In this document: positions 1 through 10,748 of the stretch, in pieces
Layout: each line of letters starts with the position of its first letter
How positions within the stretch are numbered: the first letter of the stretch is position 1
Source: Pseudomonas khorasanensis
GTDB taxonomy: Bacteria > Pseudomonadota > Gammaproteobacteria > Pseudomonadales > Pseudomonadaceae
Direction: 5' to 3'
Assembly (NCBI RefSeq): GCF_014268505.2
Contig: NZ_JABWQP020000001.1
Location: 682,001 to 746,000, forward strand
Length of the DNA: 64,000 bases
Notes under the pieces: generated by a model
Told to the model about the DNA's origin: nothing
Databases searched by the model: none
What the model saw: only the letters and a program-made list of their open reading frames with translations
Program-made: the position numbers and the translations under genes

Positions 1-3000
1 TTGATGCCGTAGTTGCCGCCGCCCAGATTCAGCAACGCGTTGCCGCCGTAACTCTTGACCAGCACGTACTGGTTGGTGGCGGTGTTGAGCTTGTACAGGC
101 CCACCGTCATCGAACCCAGGAGGGCCAGCAGGTTGCTCGAGTTGACCACCACGGTGAGGTCGCTGACGGTATCCGCCGCGACAACCGTGTTGTAGTTCCC
201 GCTGCCACCGCCCAGCAACACGTTGAAGGTGCCGAGATTAGAGTTGCTGGTGACTTCACGGTTGACCAGCGTGACGTCTGTCGAGGCGATGTCCGGCGTG
301 GCGTCAACCACCAGCGCGGGACTGCCGAGGTTGGCGTCATTCCACACTTCGGTGGCCTGCGGACTGTCGATGCGCACGTAGAGGTTGGCCGTGTCGCTCA
401 AACCGTTCGGGTGCACCAGTTGGTAGTTGAAGACATCGACCTTGCCGACGCTGCCGACACTGCCGTTTGGCGTGTAACTGTAGTTGCCGCTGGCATCGAT
501 GGTCAGCGTGCCGTACAGCCCTTGCACGGTGGTGCCGGCGCCAGCACTGACAAATGCGCCGTTCTTGAAGATCTGCAATTGGGCGCCGTTATCCGGGCCG
601 GTCTGGTCAGCCGTGCCATCGACGCCGACGTTGGTGATGACGTTGCCCGTCACCGCCGGCCCGGCGACACCGTTGAACTGGGTCAGGCTGCTGACGTCCA
701 GTTGCAGCTGCGTGTTGACCGTGGTCAGCACGCCGATACCGGTGCTCGACACCGTCAGTCGATAGTCGCCCGACAGCAGATTGCCGATGTCCACCCGCAC
801 GCCCTGGCCGGTCAAAGCAATCAGGTCGAGCAGACCGCCGCTGCCGTTGACATCCAGGGTGACCCAGGTGCCGCTGGCATTCTTCACTTGCAGCGTATAG
901 ACCACGCCGTCGAGCAGCGAAATCAGGCTGCTGGTGGTCAGCGTCAACGTTGGATCGAGACGTGAACCACTGGCCACGCTGAACGTGAAGGTCTTCGAGA
1001 ACCCGGACAGCAGCGTAGTGAACGAGTCGTTGAACGTCTGCGACGCGGTCGCCGGGGTCAGGGTGACAGTGCCGACGGCCAGATTGTCGCTGGCGACCAC
1101 CGGCGCGTTGACATCGATATCCGGCGCGGTGACGTTGGCCGCCACCGAGACGTTGCCGCGAGCGTCGCTCAGGCTGACGGTGAGTTTTTCACCGTTGATC
1201 TGCGCGCTGTTCAGGACGATGGTGAACACGCCGAGATTGTTGACCGTACCGGTTCCCAGCACGGTGCCGGTGGCCGACTTGATGGTCACCGTTGCGCCGG
1301 CCTCACCAGTACCCGTGACGCTCAGACCATCAACCCCGACCAGTAGAGCCCCGGCGGCGGCCGGAGGAGTCAGGTCTGGCGCCGTCGCGGTCGCCGCCGC
1401 CGAAACATTGCCGCTCGGATCCGCCTGGGTAACGCTGAGCACCTGGCTGTTGATCTGTGCCGAGGCCAGCACCACAGAGAAGCTGCCGTTGGCGGCGACG
1501 GTCGCGGTGCCGAGCACCACGCCGCCAGCGCCCCGCACACTGATGGTCGAACCGGGTACGCCGACACCGGTCAGCAACGTGCCGCTGCCATTGACGGTGA
1601 CGCCAGTCGGGGCGCCGGGTGCGGTGACGTCCGGTGCTGTCAGGCTCGCATTCGGCGACAGGTTGCCGGTCGGGTCTGCGAGTCGGACGGTTAACAACTG
1701 CCCGTCCAGTTGCGCCGTGTTGAGGTTGAAGCTGAACGTGCCGCCAGCGCCCACGGTTCCGGTGCCTAGCAGAGCACCGCCCGCGCCATAGACGTTGACT
1801 GTCGCACCCGGTTCGCCGACGCCGCTGAGGGTCAGGCCATTGGCAGCGAGGACCAGGCCGCTGGCCGCGACCGGCGCCTGCACATCGGTCGCCGTGAGGT
1901 TGAATACCGGCGACAGATTGCCCGCCGGGTCTGCCTGTTGAACGATCAACTGTTGACCGTTGAGCTGGGCGCTGGACAGTTGAACCGTGAAGGCGCCCCC
2001 GGCATTGACCACGGCGGTGCCCAGCACGGTACCGGCCGCGTTGGTGACGCTGACCGTGGCGCCGGCTTCGCCCGTGCCACTGACCGCCAGCCCGGTACCG
2101 TTCAAGGTCACATTGCTCAGCGGTGCCGGCGCGGTCGTGTCGGTAACACTAAGGTTGACGGATGGCGAAACATTGCCCGCCGCATCACTCTGACTGACGC
2201 TCAGCTGTTGCCCGTTGAGTTGTGCGGACGACAATGTCACCGAGAACGTGCCGTTGCCCGCGACCGTCGCAGTGCCCAACACCGTTCCACCGGCACCGCG
2301 CACCGTCACGGTGGCGCCGGCTTCACCGAGCCCTTCGAGCAACAGTCCCGCGCCGTTCAGCACAAGAGCCGTCGGTGCGGTGGGGGCGGTGATGTCTGGT
2401 GCGGTGACGGCCAGACCGGGCGAGGTGTTCGTTGCCGCGTCGGTTTGCACCGCATTGAGCACCTGGCCGTTCACCTGCGGCGTATTGAGTTGCGCGCTGA
2501 AGGTGCCATTGGCGCCGACCACTGCATTGCCGAGCACCACGCCGCCGGCGCCAGTGATGGTGACCGTTGCGCCGACTTCGCCGCGACCGGTGACCAGTGT
2601 GCCGCTGGCATTGACCGCCAGATCACTGAGTGGCGCGGGCGCCGAGGTGTCACCAGCGGTGATTTCACTCGGCAGCGAGGCGCCGCCCAACGGCGTGTTT
2701 GCGGTGACTTCGAGGCTTTCACCATTGGTTTGCGCTGGCGTCAGAACGACGCTGAACGTGCCATCAGGCCCCGTGACGCCGGTGCCGATCAGGCTGGCAT
2801 CAGGACCGTAAACGTTGATGGTGGTGCCGACTGCCGCCGTGCCGGACAGCGTGAGGCCATCACCGGTGAGAGCAAGATTGTCCGGCGCATCTGGCGCCGG
2901 GACTGCCGGTACCGTCAGGTTGGCATCCGCGGACACGTTGGTAGCGACGTCCGTCTGGTTTACGGTCAGCACCTGGCCGGCGGTGATGCCCGGATCCAGG

Positions 3001-6000
3001 TCGATCAGGAAAGTGCCGTTGGCCGCGACCGTACCGCTGCCGACCACGTTGCCGAGCGCATCGGTCACCTCGACACTGGCGCCCGCTTCGCCACGACCGG
3101 CCAGTTGAGTCAGGTCAGCGCTGATCACAAGACCGGTGACGGCATCGGGTGCGGTGTTGTCAGCCGCAGGGTAGAGCAGGGTCGGCGATGCGTTGTCGAA
3201 CGCATCCGTCGCGATCACCGACAGCAACTGACCGTTGGCCTGGGCGGGATTGAGCGTGACGGTGAAGGTGCCATCGCCCAGCGTCACCGCAGTGCCCAGC
3301 AACGTGCCGTTGGCCGACAAAACCGTCACTGTGCTGCCCGCTTCGGCAGTCCCCGCGAGCAAAGTGCCGGCGCCCGTCAGCGAGGTGACGATTGGCTCCA
3401 GCGGCGCGGTGATGTCCGGCGTTACAACAAGTACCGGCTCGGACAGATTATTGGCGGCGTCGGCCTGAACCACGGACAACGTCCTGCCGTCCAGTTGCGC
3501 AGCGGCCAGCGTGACGCTGAAAGTGCCGTCTGCGGCCACCGTCCCGGTGCCAAGCACAACCGCGCCATCACGCACCGTGACGGTCGCACCGGCTTCACCG
3601 GTACCGGTCACGGTCACGCCGTTCTGGCTGACTATCAGGTCGGTGACTTGCAGCGGATCGGTTTCATCCGGTGCTTGCAACGTCTGCGTAGGCGACGTGT
3701 TGGACGCGAGGTCGGTCTGATTGACGCTTAACACCTGACCGTTCAGTTGCGCTGCGTCCAGCGTCACGCTGAAGGTGCCGTTGGCGGCAACCGTTGCGCT
3801 GCCGAGCAAGGTGCCGGCCGCATTGGTCACGCGCACAGTCGCCCCGGCTTCACCGGTACCCGTTACCGTCAGCCCGTCGGAGCTGAGCACGCTCACAGGT
3901 TGCGCGGGCGGCGTGACGTCCGGTGCGGTGACGGGGGCAGCGGGGGAAGGATTGCCAGCCGCGTCGCGCTGGATGACCGACAAGGCTTCACCGTTGAGCT
4001 GCGGCTGATCCAGGGTCACGCTGAAATTGCCATCGGCCCCGACGGTGCCGGTGCCGATGATGGTGCCAGCTGCATTGGTCACCACTACTTGGGAGCCGGC
4101 CGCGCCGGAACCGGTGACGAGGCTGCCGCCAGCGTCGATATCAACGTTGGTCAACGCAGCCGGCGGGGTGCTGTCAGGCGCCGCCAGCGTGCCGGCCACG
4201 GACGAATTGCCGGCTGCATCTTCAAGCACCACGAAAACCGGTTCGCCGTTGGTCAAAGCCGGCACCAGGGATACCTGGAAGAGGCCGTCGCTGCCGACTG
4301 TGGCGGTGCCGACAACCGTACCATCGGCCAGCGTGACGCTGACACTGGCGCCGACTTCGCCGCTGCCGGTGAGCACGTCTCCATCACCGTTGAATTGCAG
4401 ACTGACCGGTGTAGCGGGCGGCGTCAGATCCGGTGCGGTGACTGTCACCGGCGCGCTGACGTTGCCGGGCGGATCGGCCTGCTGCACGTTGAGGATTTGT
4501 TCGTTGATCTGCGGCGGCGTCAGGGTCACGCTGAACGAGCCGTCCGCGAGCACCACGCTGGTACCGAGCAAGGTGCCGTTGGCATCCTGCACCGTCACGG
4601 TCGCGCCCGGTTCGCCGGTGCCTGTGACGAGCGCACCCGAAGCATTGATCTCGACGTTGGCCAACGGGTCAGGCGGGGTGAAGTCCGGCGTTGTCAGGCT
4701 GACGGCAGGGGAGTCGTTGCCCACGGAATCGGCCTGCACGACGGTGATCACTTCAGCGTTGGTCAGCGCGGGGTTCAGCGTCAGCGTGAACGTACCGGTC
4801 GGGCTCACGGTGGCGGTGCCGAGCACATTGCCGTCACTGTCGATGACCCTGACTTGCGCGCCCGCTTCGCCGCGTCCGGTCAATGTCGCGCCGTCACCGC
4901 CGATGCTCAGTTGCGACACAGCCGCTGGCGGTGTGCTGTCAACCGAGGTGAACGGCGTCGCCGCCGAGGTGTTGCCTGCCGCATCCGTGAGCGACACCGT
5001 CAAGGCCTGGCCGTTGGCTTGCGGCGTGGTCAGCGTGATCGCAAAAGTGCCGTCGATGCTCACGGTGCCGGTGCCGACCAGCGTTCCCGCCGCGTTGAAT
5101 ACGTTGACGGTGGTGCCGGCCTCACCGGTACCCGACAACACGCTGCCGTCATTGGTAACTGCCAACGCCGCCGGCGCGTTGGGTGCAATAAGATCCGGCG
5201 CGGTCAGGTTGACGCTGTTGGATTCGTTGCCGGCGGCATCGGCCTGGCTCAGGCTCAGCGTCTGGCCTGAGGTTTGCGCCGGGCTGAGCGTGACGCTGAA
5301 GGTGCCGTTGGCCGCCACCACGGCGCTGCCGAGCACAACGCCGCCGCTGCCGAGCACGGTCACGGTGGCGCCCGCTTCACCACGTCCGGTCAGCGCTGTG
5401 CCGTTGGGTGCCAGGCTCAGTTCGCTGAGTGGCGTTGGCGCGGCGATGTCGGCGGCGGTGTAACTGGTGGGCGATGAGTTGATGCCCGTGCCCGATGTTG
5501 CCACGGCCGACAGCTGCTCGCCGTTCACTTGCGCGGCGTTGAGCGTGACACTGAACGTCCCGTTGGCGGCAACCAGCGCACTGCCCAGCAACACGCCGGA
5601 GGCATTGCGAATGCTCACGGTGCTGCCAGCCGTCGCGGTCCCGGTCAGGGTCAAGCCGTCAGCGCTGAGCGCCAGAGCGGTCGGCGCGCTTTCAGCCAGA
5701 TTGCCCGGCGCGGTGACGGGCGTCGCCGGTCCGGTGTTGCCGGCGGCATCGATCTGCACGACCGAGAGGGTGGACCCGGCCGCAGCGGCCGGAGACAGCG
5801 AGAGGCTGAAGCTGCCGTTGCCGCCGACCGTTGCGGTACCCAGCAGGTTGCCGCCGCCGTCGCGCACTTCAACGCTGGCGCCGGCTTCACCTGTACCCGT
5901 CAGTGTGGCGCCATTGGCGCTGACCGCCAGATTGCCGGCCGCCACGGGAGCCGTGGTATCGGCGGCATTGACGATTGCCGGGGCGGACGGATTGCCCGCC

Positions 6001-9000
6001 GCGTCACTCGCCGTCACGTTCAGCGCCTGGCCGTTGGTCTGCGCACTGTTGAGCGTGAGTTGGAAGGTGCCATTGGCGGCCGCCGTGGTGGTGCCAAGTA
6101 CATTGCCCTGGCTGTCGCGCACGGTCACGGTGCTGCCTGCCTCGGCGTTGCCGGCCAGTTGCAGGCCAGCGGCGTTCAAGGTCAATGCGCTCGGCGTGGC
6201 CGGTGCGGTCAAGTCTACCGAGATCACTTCAACGGCCGTCGACACATTGCCCGGTGGGTCTTCCTGCGTGACCGTCAACACCTCGGCATTCAGTTGTGGC
6301 GTGTTCAGTGTGACGCTGAACGCGCCGCCGCTGCCTACCTGCGCCGTGCCGAGCAAGGTGCCGTCGGCGCTGCGCACGGATACGGTGGCGCCGGGCTCGC
6401 CGCGACCGGTCACGGTCACGCCGTCGGCATTTACCGCGACTTGAGTCAGCGCGGCCGGCGGGCTGATGTCGGGCGCGTTGACACTCGTTGCAGGCGAGAC
6501 GTTGCCGGCAGGGTCGGTCTGGCTGATCGCCAACGCTTCGCCATTGGTGGGCGCGGGCGCCAGCGTCACGCTGAACGAACCGTCCGCACCCACCACGGCG
6601 CTGCCGAGCACGGTGCCGCTGGCGTTGGTGACGTTGACTGTCGCACCGGCCTCACCGGTGCCGCTCAGTGTGCTGCCATCGGCGCTAATCAGTGGGCTCT
6701 GCACGGCGGCTGGCGGAGTGCCGTCCACGGTAACCACGCCTGTGGAGGGCGACGTATTGCTGTTCGCGTCGGTCAGAGTGACCTGCAAGGTTTCGCCGGT
6801 GTTTTGCGCGTTGGGCAGGGTGACCTGGAAGTTGCCGCTCTGATCGACCAGACCGGTCGCCAGCACGTTGCCGGCTGCATCGCGCACGGTCACGGTGCTG
6901 CCCGCTTCACCCTGGCCTTTGACGACGGTGCCGACGTTATTGATGGTGACACCGGTGGCGGCGGCTGGCGGCTGCAGGTCGGTGGCGATGATGCCGGCCG
7001 GCTGCGAAAGATTGCCGGCGGCATCGCTCTGAATCGCGGTGAGTGCCTGGCCATTGAGCTGCGCCGGCGTCAGTGTCAGGCTGAACGTGCCGTTGCTGGC
7101 CACCAAAGCGGTACCCAGGACGGTGCCATTGCTGTCGGTTACGGTCACTGTGGCGCCGGCTTCACCTCGGCCGGTCAGCACACTGCCGTTGGCATTGAGC
7201 GCGAGATTGGTCAAGGCGTCCGGAGAGGTGCCATCGGCAGCCGTGATGGTGCCAGGCACCGATACGTCACCGTCTGGACTGGTGGCGGTCACTTGCAGCA
7301 CTTGCGCATTGATCTGCTTGGCATTGAGCAACAAGGTAAAACGCCCGGAGTCATTGATCAGTCCCGAGCCGAGTACAACGCCATTGCTGCCGGTCACGGT
7401 CACCGTGCAACCGGGCGTTCCGGCGCCGGTCAGGGTGAAACCGTCGGCGCTCAATGACAGATCGGTTGGTGTTGCAACCTGTGTGTTGTCGGGACCTGCC
7501 AGAGGCACCGCCGGCGAATTGTTGCCGCCGGCGTCAGTGCTGATCACCTCGAGGTTACTGCCAGTGCCCGCAGCGGGAGCGAGTGTGATGACGAAGCGGC
7601 CATCCGCCCCTGCGGTGCCGGAGCCCAACACGCTGCCGCCGGCAATACTGACGGTGACCGTCGTTCCGGCCTCCGCAAGCCCCGACACCTGGTCACCCGA
7701 CGGGTTGATCGCCAGATCGCTGACAGCCGTCGGTGGGGTGCTGTCCGGTGCGTTGACCGTGCCTGGCAGCGAAGAGTTGGCGCCGTCCGACACCACGACC
7801 TGCAACACTTCGCCATTGGTCTGCGCGGTCCCGAGATTGACCGTGAAGGCGCCATTGCCATCGGCCGTCGCGCTGCCGATGACGTTGCCGTCGTCGCCGA
7901 TGACCTGAACCGTGTTATTGGGCTGCGTCGTGCCGGTGACCGTGGCGCCCGCCGGATCGATGATCAGTCCGGTCGGTGCTGGCGGGGCAGTGATGTCCGG
8001 TGCGGTGACCGGGGTAACCGGCGAGGGCAGGGCACTCGCGTCGGTCTGGATAACGCTCAACACTTGGCCATCGAGCTGAGCCGGGCTCAGGTTGACGGTG
8101 AAACTGCCGTCATTGGCAACCACCGTTGTGCCGAGAACCGTGCCATCCGGTGCACTGACCGTGACCGTGCTACCGGCTTGCCCGGTCCCGGTCAACGTCA
8201 CGCCGTTGCTGCCGAGCACGACATTGTCAGGCGCAAGCGGCGCGGTACTGTCCGCCGCCGTCAGCGGCGCATTCGGGGACACGTTCACGCCATCCGATTG
8301 GCTCACTTGCAGTTGTTGGCCGTTGACCTGTGGGCTGTTCAACGTGACGGAAAACGCGCCGGTGCCGTCGACGGTCGCGGTGCCGAGTGTATTGCCGGCC
8401 AGATCCTTGACCGAAACCGTTGCGCCAGGCTCGCCGGTACCGGTGAGTGTTGTGCCCGTTGCATCCAGCGCCAGATTCGACGGGGCGGCAGGGGCCTGAA
8501 TATCGGGTGCCTCAACCGGCACCGCTGGAGAGGCCGAGGTCGAGCCATCGGTCTGCACGACGCTGAGGTTCTGGCCGTTGGTTTGCGGGGAGGACAAGCT
8601 GATTTCGAAACGGCCGTTGCTGCCAACTACGGCAGTGCCCAACACCACGCCACCTGCGTCGGTAACGGTAACGGTCGCGCCTGGCTGACCCGCACCAGTG
8701 ACCACTGCACCATTCGCGGAAATGGTCACATCGGACACCGCAACTGGCGTGGTCAAGTCGGGTGCGGTCACGTTGACAGGCGCCGACGGGTTGCCGTCAG
8801 CGTCGGTCTGAATCACTTGCAGCTGTTGCGCGTCGGTCTGGGCAGTGGTGAGGTTGACGGTGAAGTTGCCGTCGGTACCGACCGTGCCGGTGCCAATGAT
8901 ATTGCCTGCCGGATCACGCACGGTGATCGAGGCGCCCACTTCACCCTTGCCGGTCAACGTCTGCCCTTGTGCATCGAGCGTGACGTCGGAAACCGCCGCC

Positions 9001-10748
9001 GGGCCTTGAGTATCTGGTGTCACGTAGGGCAGCGGGGCGGACGTATTGCCAGCGGCGTCGCTGGCAGTGATCTGCAACGTTTCGCCGTTGTTCTGGGGGG
9101 GGCTCAATTGCACGGTGAACGTGCCGTCCGCTGCGACCACCGCCGAGCCGAGAATATTGCCGTTGGCATCGCGGATCGTGACGGTCGACCCGACCTGGCC
9201 GCGTCCTTTCATCTGCGTGCCATCCACGCTCAAGACAATATTGCTCGGCTGAGTCAGGCCGTCCAGATCAACAGCGATGATGGTCACCGCCGGCGAAGGG
9301 TTGGCAGCTGCGTCGGTTAGCTGCACGCTCAATGCTTGTCCATCGATTTGCGCTGTGCCGAGCTGCACTGTAAACGAGCCATCGGCTGCGACCAGCGCCG
9401 TGCCAAGCACCGTCCCTTGGGCGTTGGTGACGCTCACAGTACTGCCAGGCTCACCACGGCCAGTGAGCGACAGGCCGTCGCTGCTGACGGCCAGATCCGT
9501 CGCGGCGCCGGGGCCCGTGATGTCAGGCGCATTGAAGGGCACGGCCGGCGATTGCACACCCAGGCTGTTGAGCGCAACGACGCTGATGACCTCGCCGTTG
9601 GCCTGCGCCGGGCTCAGCGTCACGGTAAAGGCGCCGTCGGCACCCACCGTGGCGCGCCCGAGCACGTCACCGTTCGCCGCACGAACTTCGATGGTGGTAC
9701 CGGCCCTGGCGGTACCGGTCAGTTGGCTGCCGTCACCGCTCAAGCCCAGATTGGCAGGTGCCTGCGGTTCAACAATGTCCGGCGCACTTACGGTTGCGAC
9801 CGGCGATGCATTCCCCGCCGCATCGGTGGCGCTGACGGTCAGCGGCTGGCCGCCCGTTTGTGCCGGACTGAGCGTGACACTGAAGGTGCCGTCCGCCGCC
9901 ACAATGGCACTGCCCAGCAGGGCTCCGTCGGCAGCGCGCACCTCAATGGTTGCACCGGCTTCACCGGTCCCGCCAAGTTGTGTGCCATCGGGGCTTACAG
10001 CGAGATTGGCCGGCGCTGTCGGCGCGGTCGTGTCCGGCGCGGTGACCGAACCCGGTGTGGACACGTTCCCGGCAGGGTCGGTGAGCGTGACGTCGAGCGG
10101 TTGGCCATTGGTTTGCGGAGTGCCCAGTTCAACCTGGAAACTACCGTCAGCACCGACGGTTCCGGAGCCCAGAAGGTTGCCCGCCGCATCGCGTATGGAC
10201 ACGACGCTGCCAGGTTCACCGAAACCACTCAACACCCGACCATCGGCCGACAAGGTCAGCCCGGTCGCAGGCGCGGGGGGCGTCGCATCGCCGTTGCCAC
10301 CGCCGCCGCCACCACCTCCGCCGCCTCCCGCTGCGGCGGCTGCACCGCCCGCACCCAACAGGCCGAGCCCGGCGATCGCCCACGCAGGCGTCGCTCCATC
10401 AACCACACCGACACCGGCGATCAGTTCGTCAAGCGATTCGATTTCGTCGAAGGTGAAACCATTGAACGGTTCGGCGTTGTAGCGCGCCTGCCATAACGTG
10501 GCATCGTCGCCCTGAAACACAATGTCGTTAGGGACACCGTCAGGGCTGGTGACGAAGAAATTGGTGATTTTGATCTGCTCGCCATTCTTCAGATTGACGA
10601 TCAGATCCTGACCGCTACGGCTGGTTGAAGCCAGCTGCTCGGGGCTCACCGGCATTTGTACAACTGAAGGCTGATTGAGCTGAACATTGCCCCAGTTTTG
10701 GGCAGTGAGCTGAGAACTGGATTTGTCGGCGATGACGATGTTGTCCAT
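1..10748 (-). CDS. Giant BapA/LapF-family surface adhesin, C-terminus off the left edge
   Basis: The frame is open from an ATG at 10748 to base 1, giving 3,582 codons without a stop. The start has a good Shine-Dalgarno (AGGGAG, 5 nt spacing). The N-terminus (MDNIVIADKSS, residues 1-120) resembles the BapA prefix domain and has no Sec signal, as expected for type I secreted adhesins. A hydrophobic Ala/Gly stretch with about eleven consecutive glycines (near residue 145) leads into about 36 tandem 85-residue Ig-like modules. Beyond about base 1100 the sequence changes to the C-proximal kind of module seen in BapA/Bap/LapF adhesins, including a VCBS-like stretch (GTLTIDASGNYSYTPNG). The RTX/secretion end is not in the window. 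The expected role is cell-cell or cell-surface attachment in biofilms. Neighbouring type I secretion genes, if present, would be to the left. The family call is firm; the choice between LapF and BapA is not. Confidence 0.9.
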   Translation of the reverse strand, partial: MDNIVIADKSSSQLTAQNWGNVQLNQPSVVQMPVSPEQLASTSRSGQDLIVNLKNGEQIKITNFFVTSPDGVPNDIVFQGDDATLWQARYNAEPFNGFTFDEIESLDELIAGVGVVDGATPAWAIAGLGLLGAGGAAAAAGGGGGGGGGGGNGDATPPAPATGLTLSADGRVLSGFGEPGSVVSIRDAAGNLLGSGTVGADGSFQVELGTPQTNGQPLDVTLTDPAGNVSTPGSVTAPDTTAPTAPANLAVSPDGTQLGGTGEAGATIEVRAADGALLGSAIVAADGTFSVTLSPAQTGGQPLTVSATDAAGNASPVATVSAPDIVEPQAPANLGLSGDGSQLTGTARAGTTIEVRAANGDVLGRATVGADGAFTVTLSPAQANGEVISVVALNSLGVQSPAVPFNAPDITGPGAATDLAVSSDGLSLTGRGEPGSTVSVTNAQGTVLGTALVAADGSFTVQLGTAQIDGQALSVQLTDAAANPSPAVTIIAVDLDGLTQPSNIVLSVDGTQMKGRGQVGSTVTIRDANGNILGSAVVAADGTFTVQLSPPQNNGETLQITASDAAGNTSAPLPYVTPDTQGPAAVSDVTLDAQGQTLTGKGEVGASITVRDPAGNIIGTGTVGTDGNFTVNLTTAQTDAQQLQVIQTDADGNPSAPVNVTAPDLTTPVAVSDVTISANGAVVTGAGQPGATVTVTDAGGVVLGTAVVGSNGRFEISLSSPQTNGQNLSVVQTDGSTSASPAVPVEAPDIQAPAAPSNLALDATGTTLTGTGEPGATVSVKDLAGNTLGTATVDGTGAFSVTLNSPQVNGQQLQVSQSDGVNVSPNAPLTAADSTAPLAPDNVVLGSNGVTLTGTGQAGSTVTVSAPDGTVLGTTVVANDGSFTVNLSPAQLDGQVLSVIQTDASALPSPVTPVTAPDITAPPAPTGLIIDPAGATVTGTTQPNNTVQVIGDDGNVIGSATADGNGAFTVNLGTAQTNGEVLQVVVSDGANSSLPGTVNAPDSTPPTAVSDLAINPSGDQVSGLAEAGTTVTVSIAGGSVLGSGTAGADGRFVITLAPAAGTGSNLEVISTDAGGNNSPAVPLAGPDNTQVATPTDLSLSADGFTLTGAGTPGCTVTVTGSNGVVLGSGLINDSGRFTLLLNAKQINAQVLQVTATSPDGDVSVPGTITAADGTSPDALTNLALNANGSVLTGRGEAGATVTVTDSNGTVLGTALVASNGTFSLTLTPAQLNGQALTAIQSDAAGNLSQPAGIIATDLQPPAAATGVTINNVGTVVKGQGEAGSTVTVRDAAGNVLATGLVDQSGNFQVTLPNAQNTGETLQVTLTDANSNTSPSTGVVTVDGTPPAAVQSPLISADGSTLSGTGEAGATVNVTNASGTVLGSAVVGADGSFSVTLAPAPTNGEALAISQTDPAGNVSPATSVNAPDISPPAALTQVAVNADGVTVTGRGEPGATVSVRSADGTLLGTAQVGSGGAFSVTLNTPQLNAEVLTVTQEDPPGNVSTAVEVISVDLTAPATPSALTLNAAGLQLAGNAEAGSTVTVRDSQGNVLGTTTAAANGTFQLTLNSAQTNGQALNVTASDAAGNPSAPAIVNAADTTAPVAAGNLAVSANGATLTGTGEAGASVEVRDGGGNLLGTATVGGNGSFSLSLSPAAAAGSTLSVVQIDAAGNTGPATPVTAPGNLAESAPTALALSADGLTLTGTATAGSTVSIRNASGVLLGSALVAANGTFSVTLNAAQVNGEQLSAVATSGTGINSSPTSYTAADIAAPTPLSELSLAPNGTALTGRGEAGATVTVLGSGGVVLGSAVVAANGTFSVTLSPAQTSGQTLSLSQADAAGNESNSVNLTAPDLIAPNAPAALAVTNDGSVLSGTGEAGTTVNVFNAAGTLVGTGTVSIDGTFAITLTTPQANGQALTVSLTDAAGNTSAATPFTSVDSTPPAAVSQLSIGGDGATLTGRGEAGAQVRVIDSDGNVLGTATVSPTGTFTLTLNPALTNAEVITVVQADSVGNDSPAVSLTTPDFTPPDPLANVEINASGALVTGTGEPGATVTVQDANGTLLGTSVVLADGSFSVTLTPPQINEQILNVQQADPPGNVSAPVTVTAPDLTPPATPVSLQFNGDGDVLTGSGEVGASVSVTLADGTVVGTATVGSDGLFQVSLVPALTNGEPVFVVLEDAAGNSSVAGTLAAPDSTPPAALTNVDIDAGGSLVTGSGAAGSQVVVTNAAGTIIGTGTVGADGNFSVTLDQPQLNGEALSVIQRDAAGNPSPAAPVTAPDVTPPAQPVSVLSSDGLTVTGTGEAGATVRVTNAAGTLLGSATVAANGTFSVTLDAAQLNGQVLSVNQTDLASNTSPTQTLQAPDETDPLQVTDLIVSQNGVTVTGTGEAGATVTVRDGAVVLGTGTVAADGTFSVTLAAAQLDGRTLSVVQADAANNLSEPVLVVTPDITAPLEPIVTSLTGAGTLLAGTAEAGSTVTVLSANGTLLGTAVTLGDGTFTVTLNPAQANGQLLSVIATDAFDNASPTLLYPAADNTAPDAVTGLVISADLTQLAGRGEAGASVEVTDALGNVVGSGTVAANGTFLIDLDPGITAGQVLTVNQTDVATNVSADANLTVPAVPAPDAPDNLALTGDGLTLSGTAAVGTTINVYGPDASLIGTGVTGPDGTFSVVLTPAQTNGESLEVTANTPLGGASLPSEITAGDTSAPAPLSDLAVNASGTLVTGRGEVGATVTITGAGGVVLGNAVVGANGTFSAQLNTPQVNGQVLNAVQTDAATNTSPGLAVTAPDITAPTAPTALVLNGAGLLLEGLGEAGATVTVRGAGGTVLGTATVAGNGTFSVTLSSAQLNGQQLSVSQSDAAGNVSPSVNLSVTDTTAPAPLSNVTLNGTGLAVSGTGEAGATVSVTNAAGTVLGTAVVNAGGAFTVQLSSAQLNGQQLIVQQADPAGNLSPVFNLTATDVQAPVAASGLVLAANGLTLSGVGEPGATVNVYGAGGALLGTGTVGAGGTFSFNLNTAQLDGQLLTVRLADPTGNLSPNASLTAPDVTAPGAPTGVTVNGSGTLLTGVGVPGSTISVRGAGGVVLGTATVAANGSFSVVLASAQINSQVLSVTQADPSGNVSAAATATAPDLTPPAAAGALLVGVDGLSVTGTGEAGATVTIKSATGTVLGTGTVNNLGVFTIVLNSAQINGEKLTVSLSDARGNVSVAANVTAPDIDVNAPVVASDNLAVGTVTLTPATASQTFNDSFTTLLSGFSKTFTFSVASGSRLDPTLTLTTSSLISLLDGVVYTLQVKNASGTWVTLDVNGSGGLLDLIALTGQGVRVDIGNLLSGDYRLTVSSTGIGVLTTVNTQLQLDVSSLTQFNGVAGPAVTGNVITNVGVDGTADQTGPDNGAQLQIFKNGAFVSAGAGTTVQGLYGTLTIDASGNYSYTPNGSVGSVGKVDVFNYQLVHPNGLSDTANLYVRIDSPQATEVWNDANLGSPALVVDATPDIASTDVTLVNREVTSNSNLGTFNVLLGGGSGNYNTVVAADTVSDLTVVVNSSNLLALLGSMTVGLYKLNTATNQYVLVKSYGGNALLNLGGGNYGI
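1110..10270 (-). repeat. Array of about 36 tandem 255-bp repeats encoding Ig-like modules
   Basis: Inside the adhesin a landmark encoding [D/E]-x-AGN-x-[S/V] recurs at roughly 10060, 9803, 9552, 9296, 9039, 8779 and so on down to 1147. That is 36 copies at a mean spacing of about 255 bp (85 codons). Each unit reads approximately APDTTAPTAPANLAVSPDG, then GTGEAGATIEVRAADGALLG, then a TVxADGTFSVxLxPAQTNGQ segment. This fits the Big_6-type bacterial Ig fold. Copies differ throughout at the nucleotide level, so the array is old or has been diversified. Unit length hardly varies, which argues for selection on fold spacing. Confidence 0.85.

Noticed and set aside
411..10496. Long plus-strand open frames (up to about 640 codons) opposite the adhesin
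   Set aside because: They have no ribosome sites, low-complexity Arg/Gly/Ala- or Val/Pro/Ser-rich translations, and follow the repeat period. They are antisense shadows of the repeated adhesin gene.
1..10748. CRISPR-like repeat array
   Set aside because: The 255-bp periodicity encodes protein modules; there are no short identical repeats with unique spacers.
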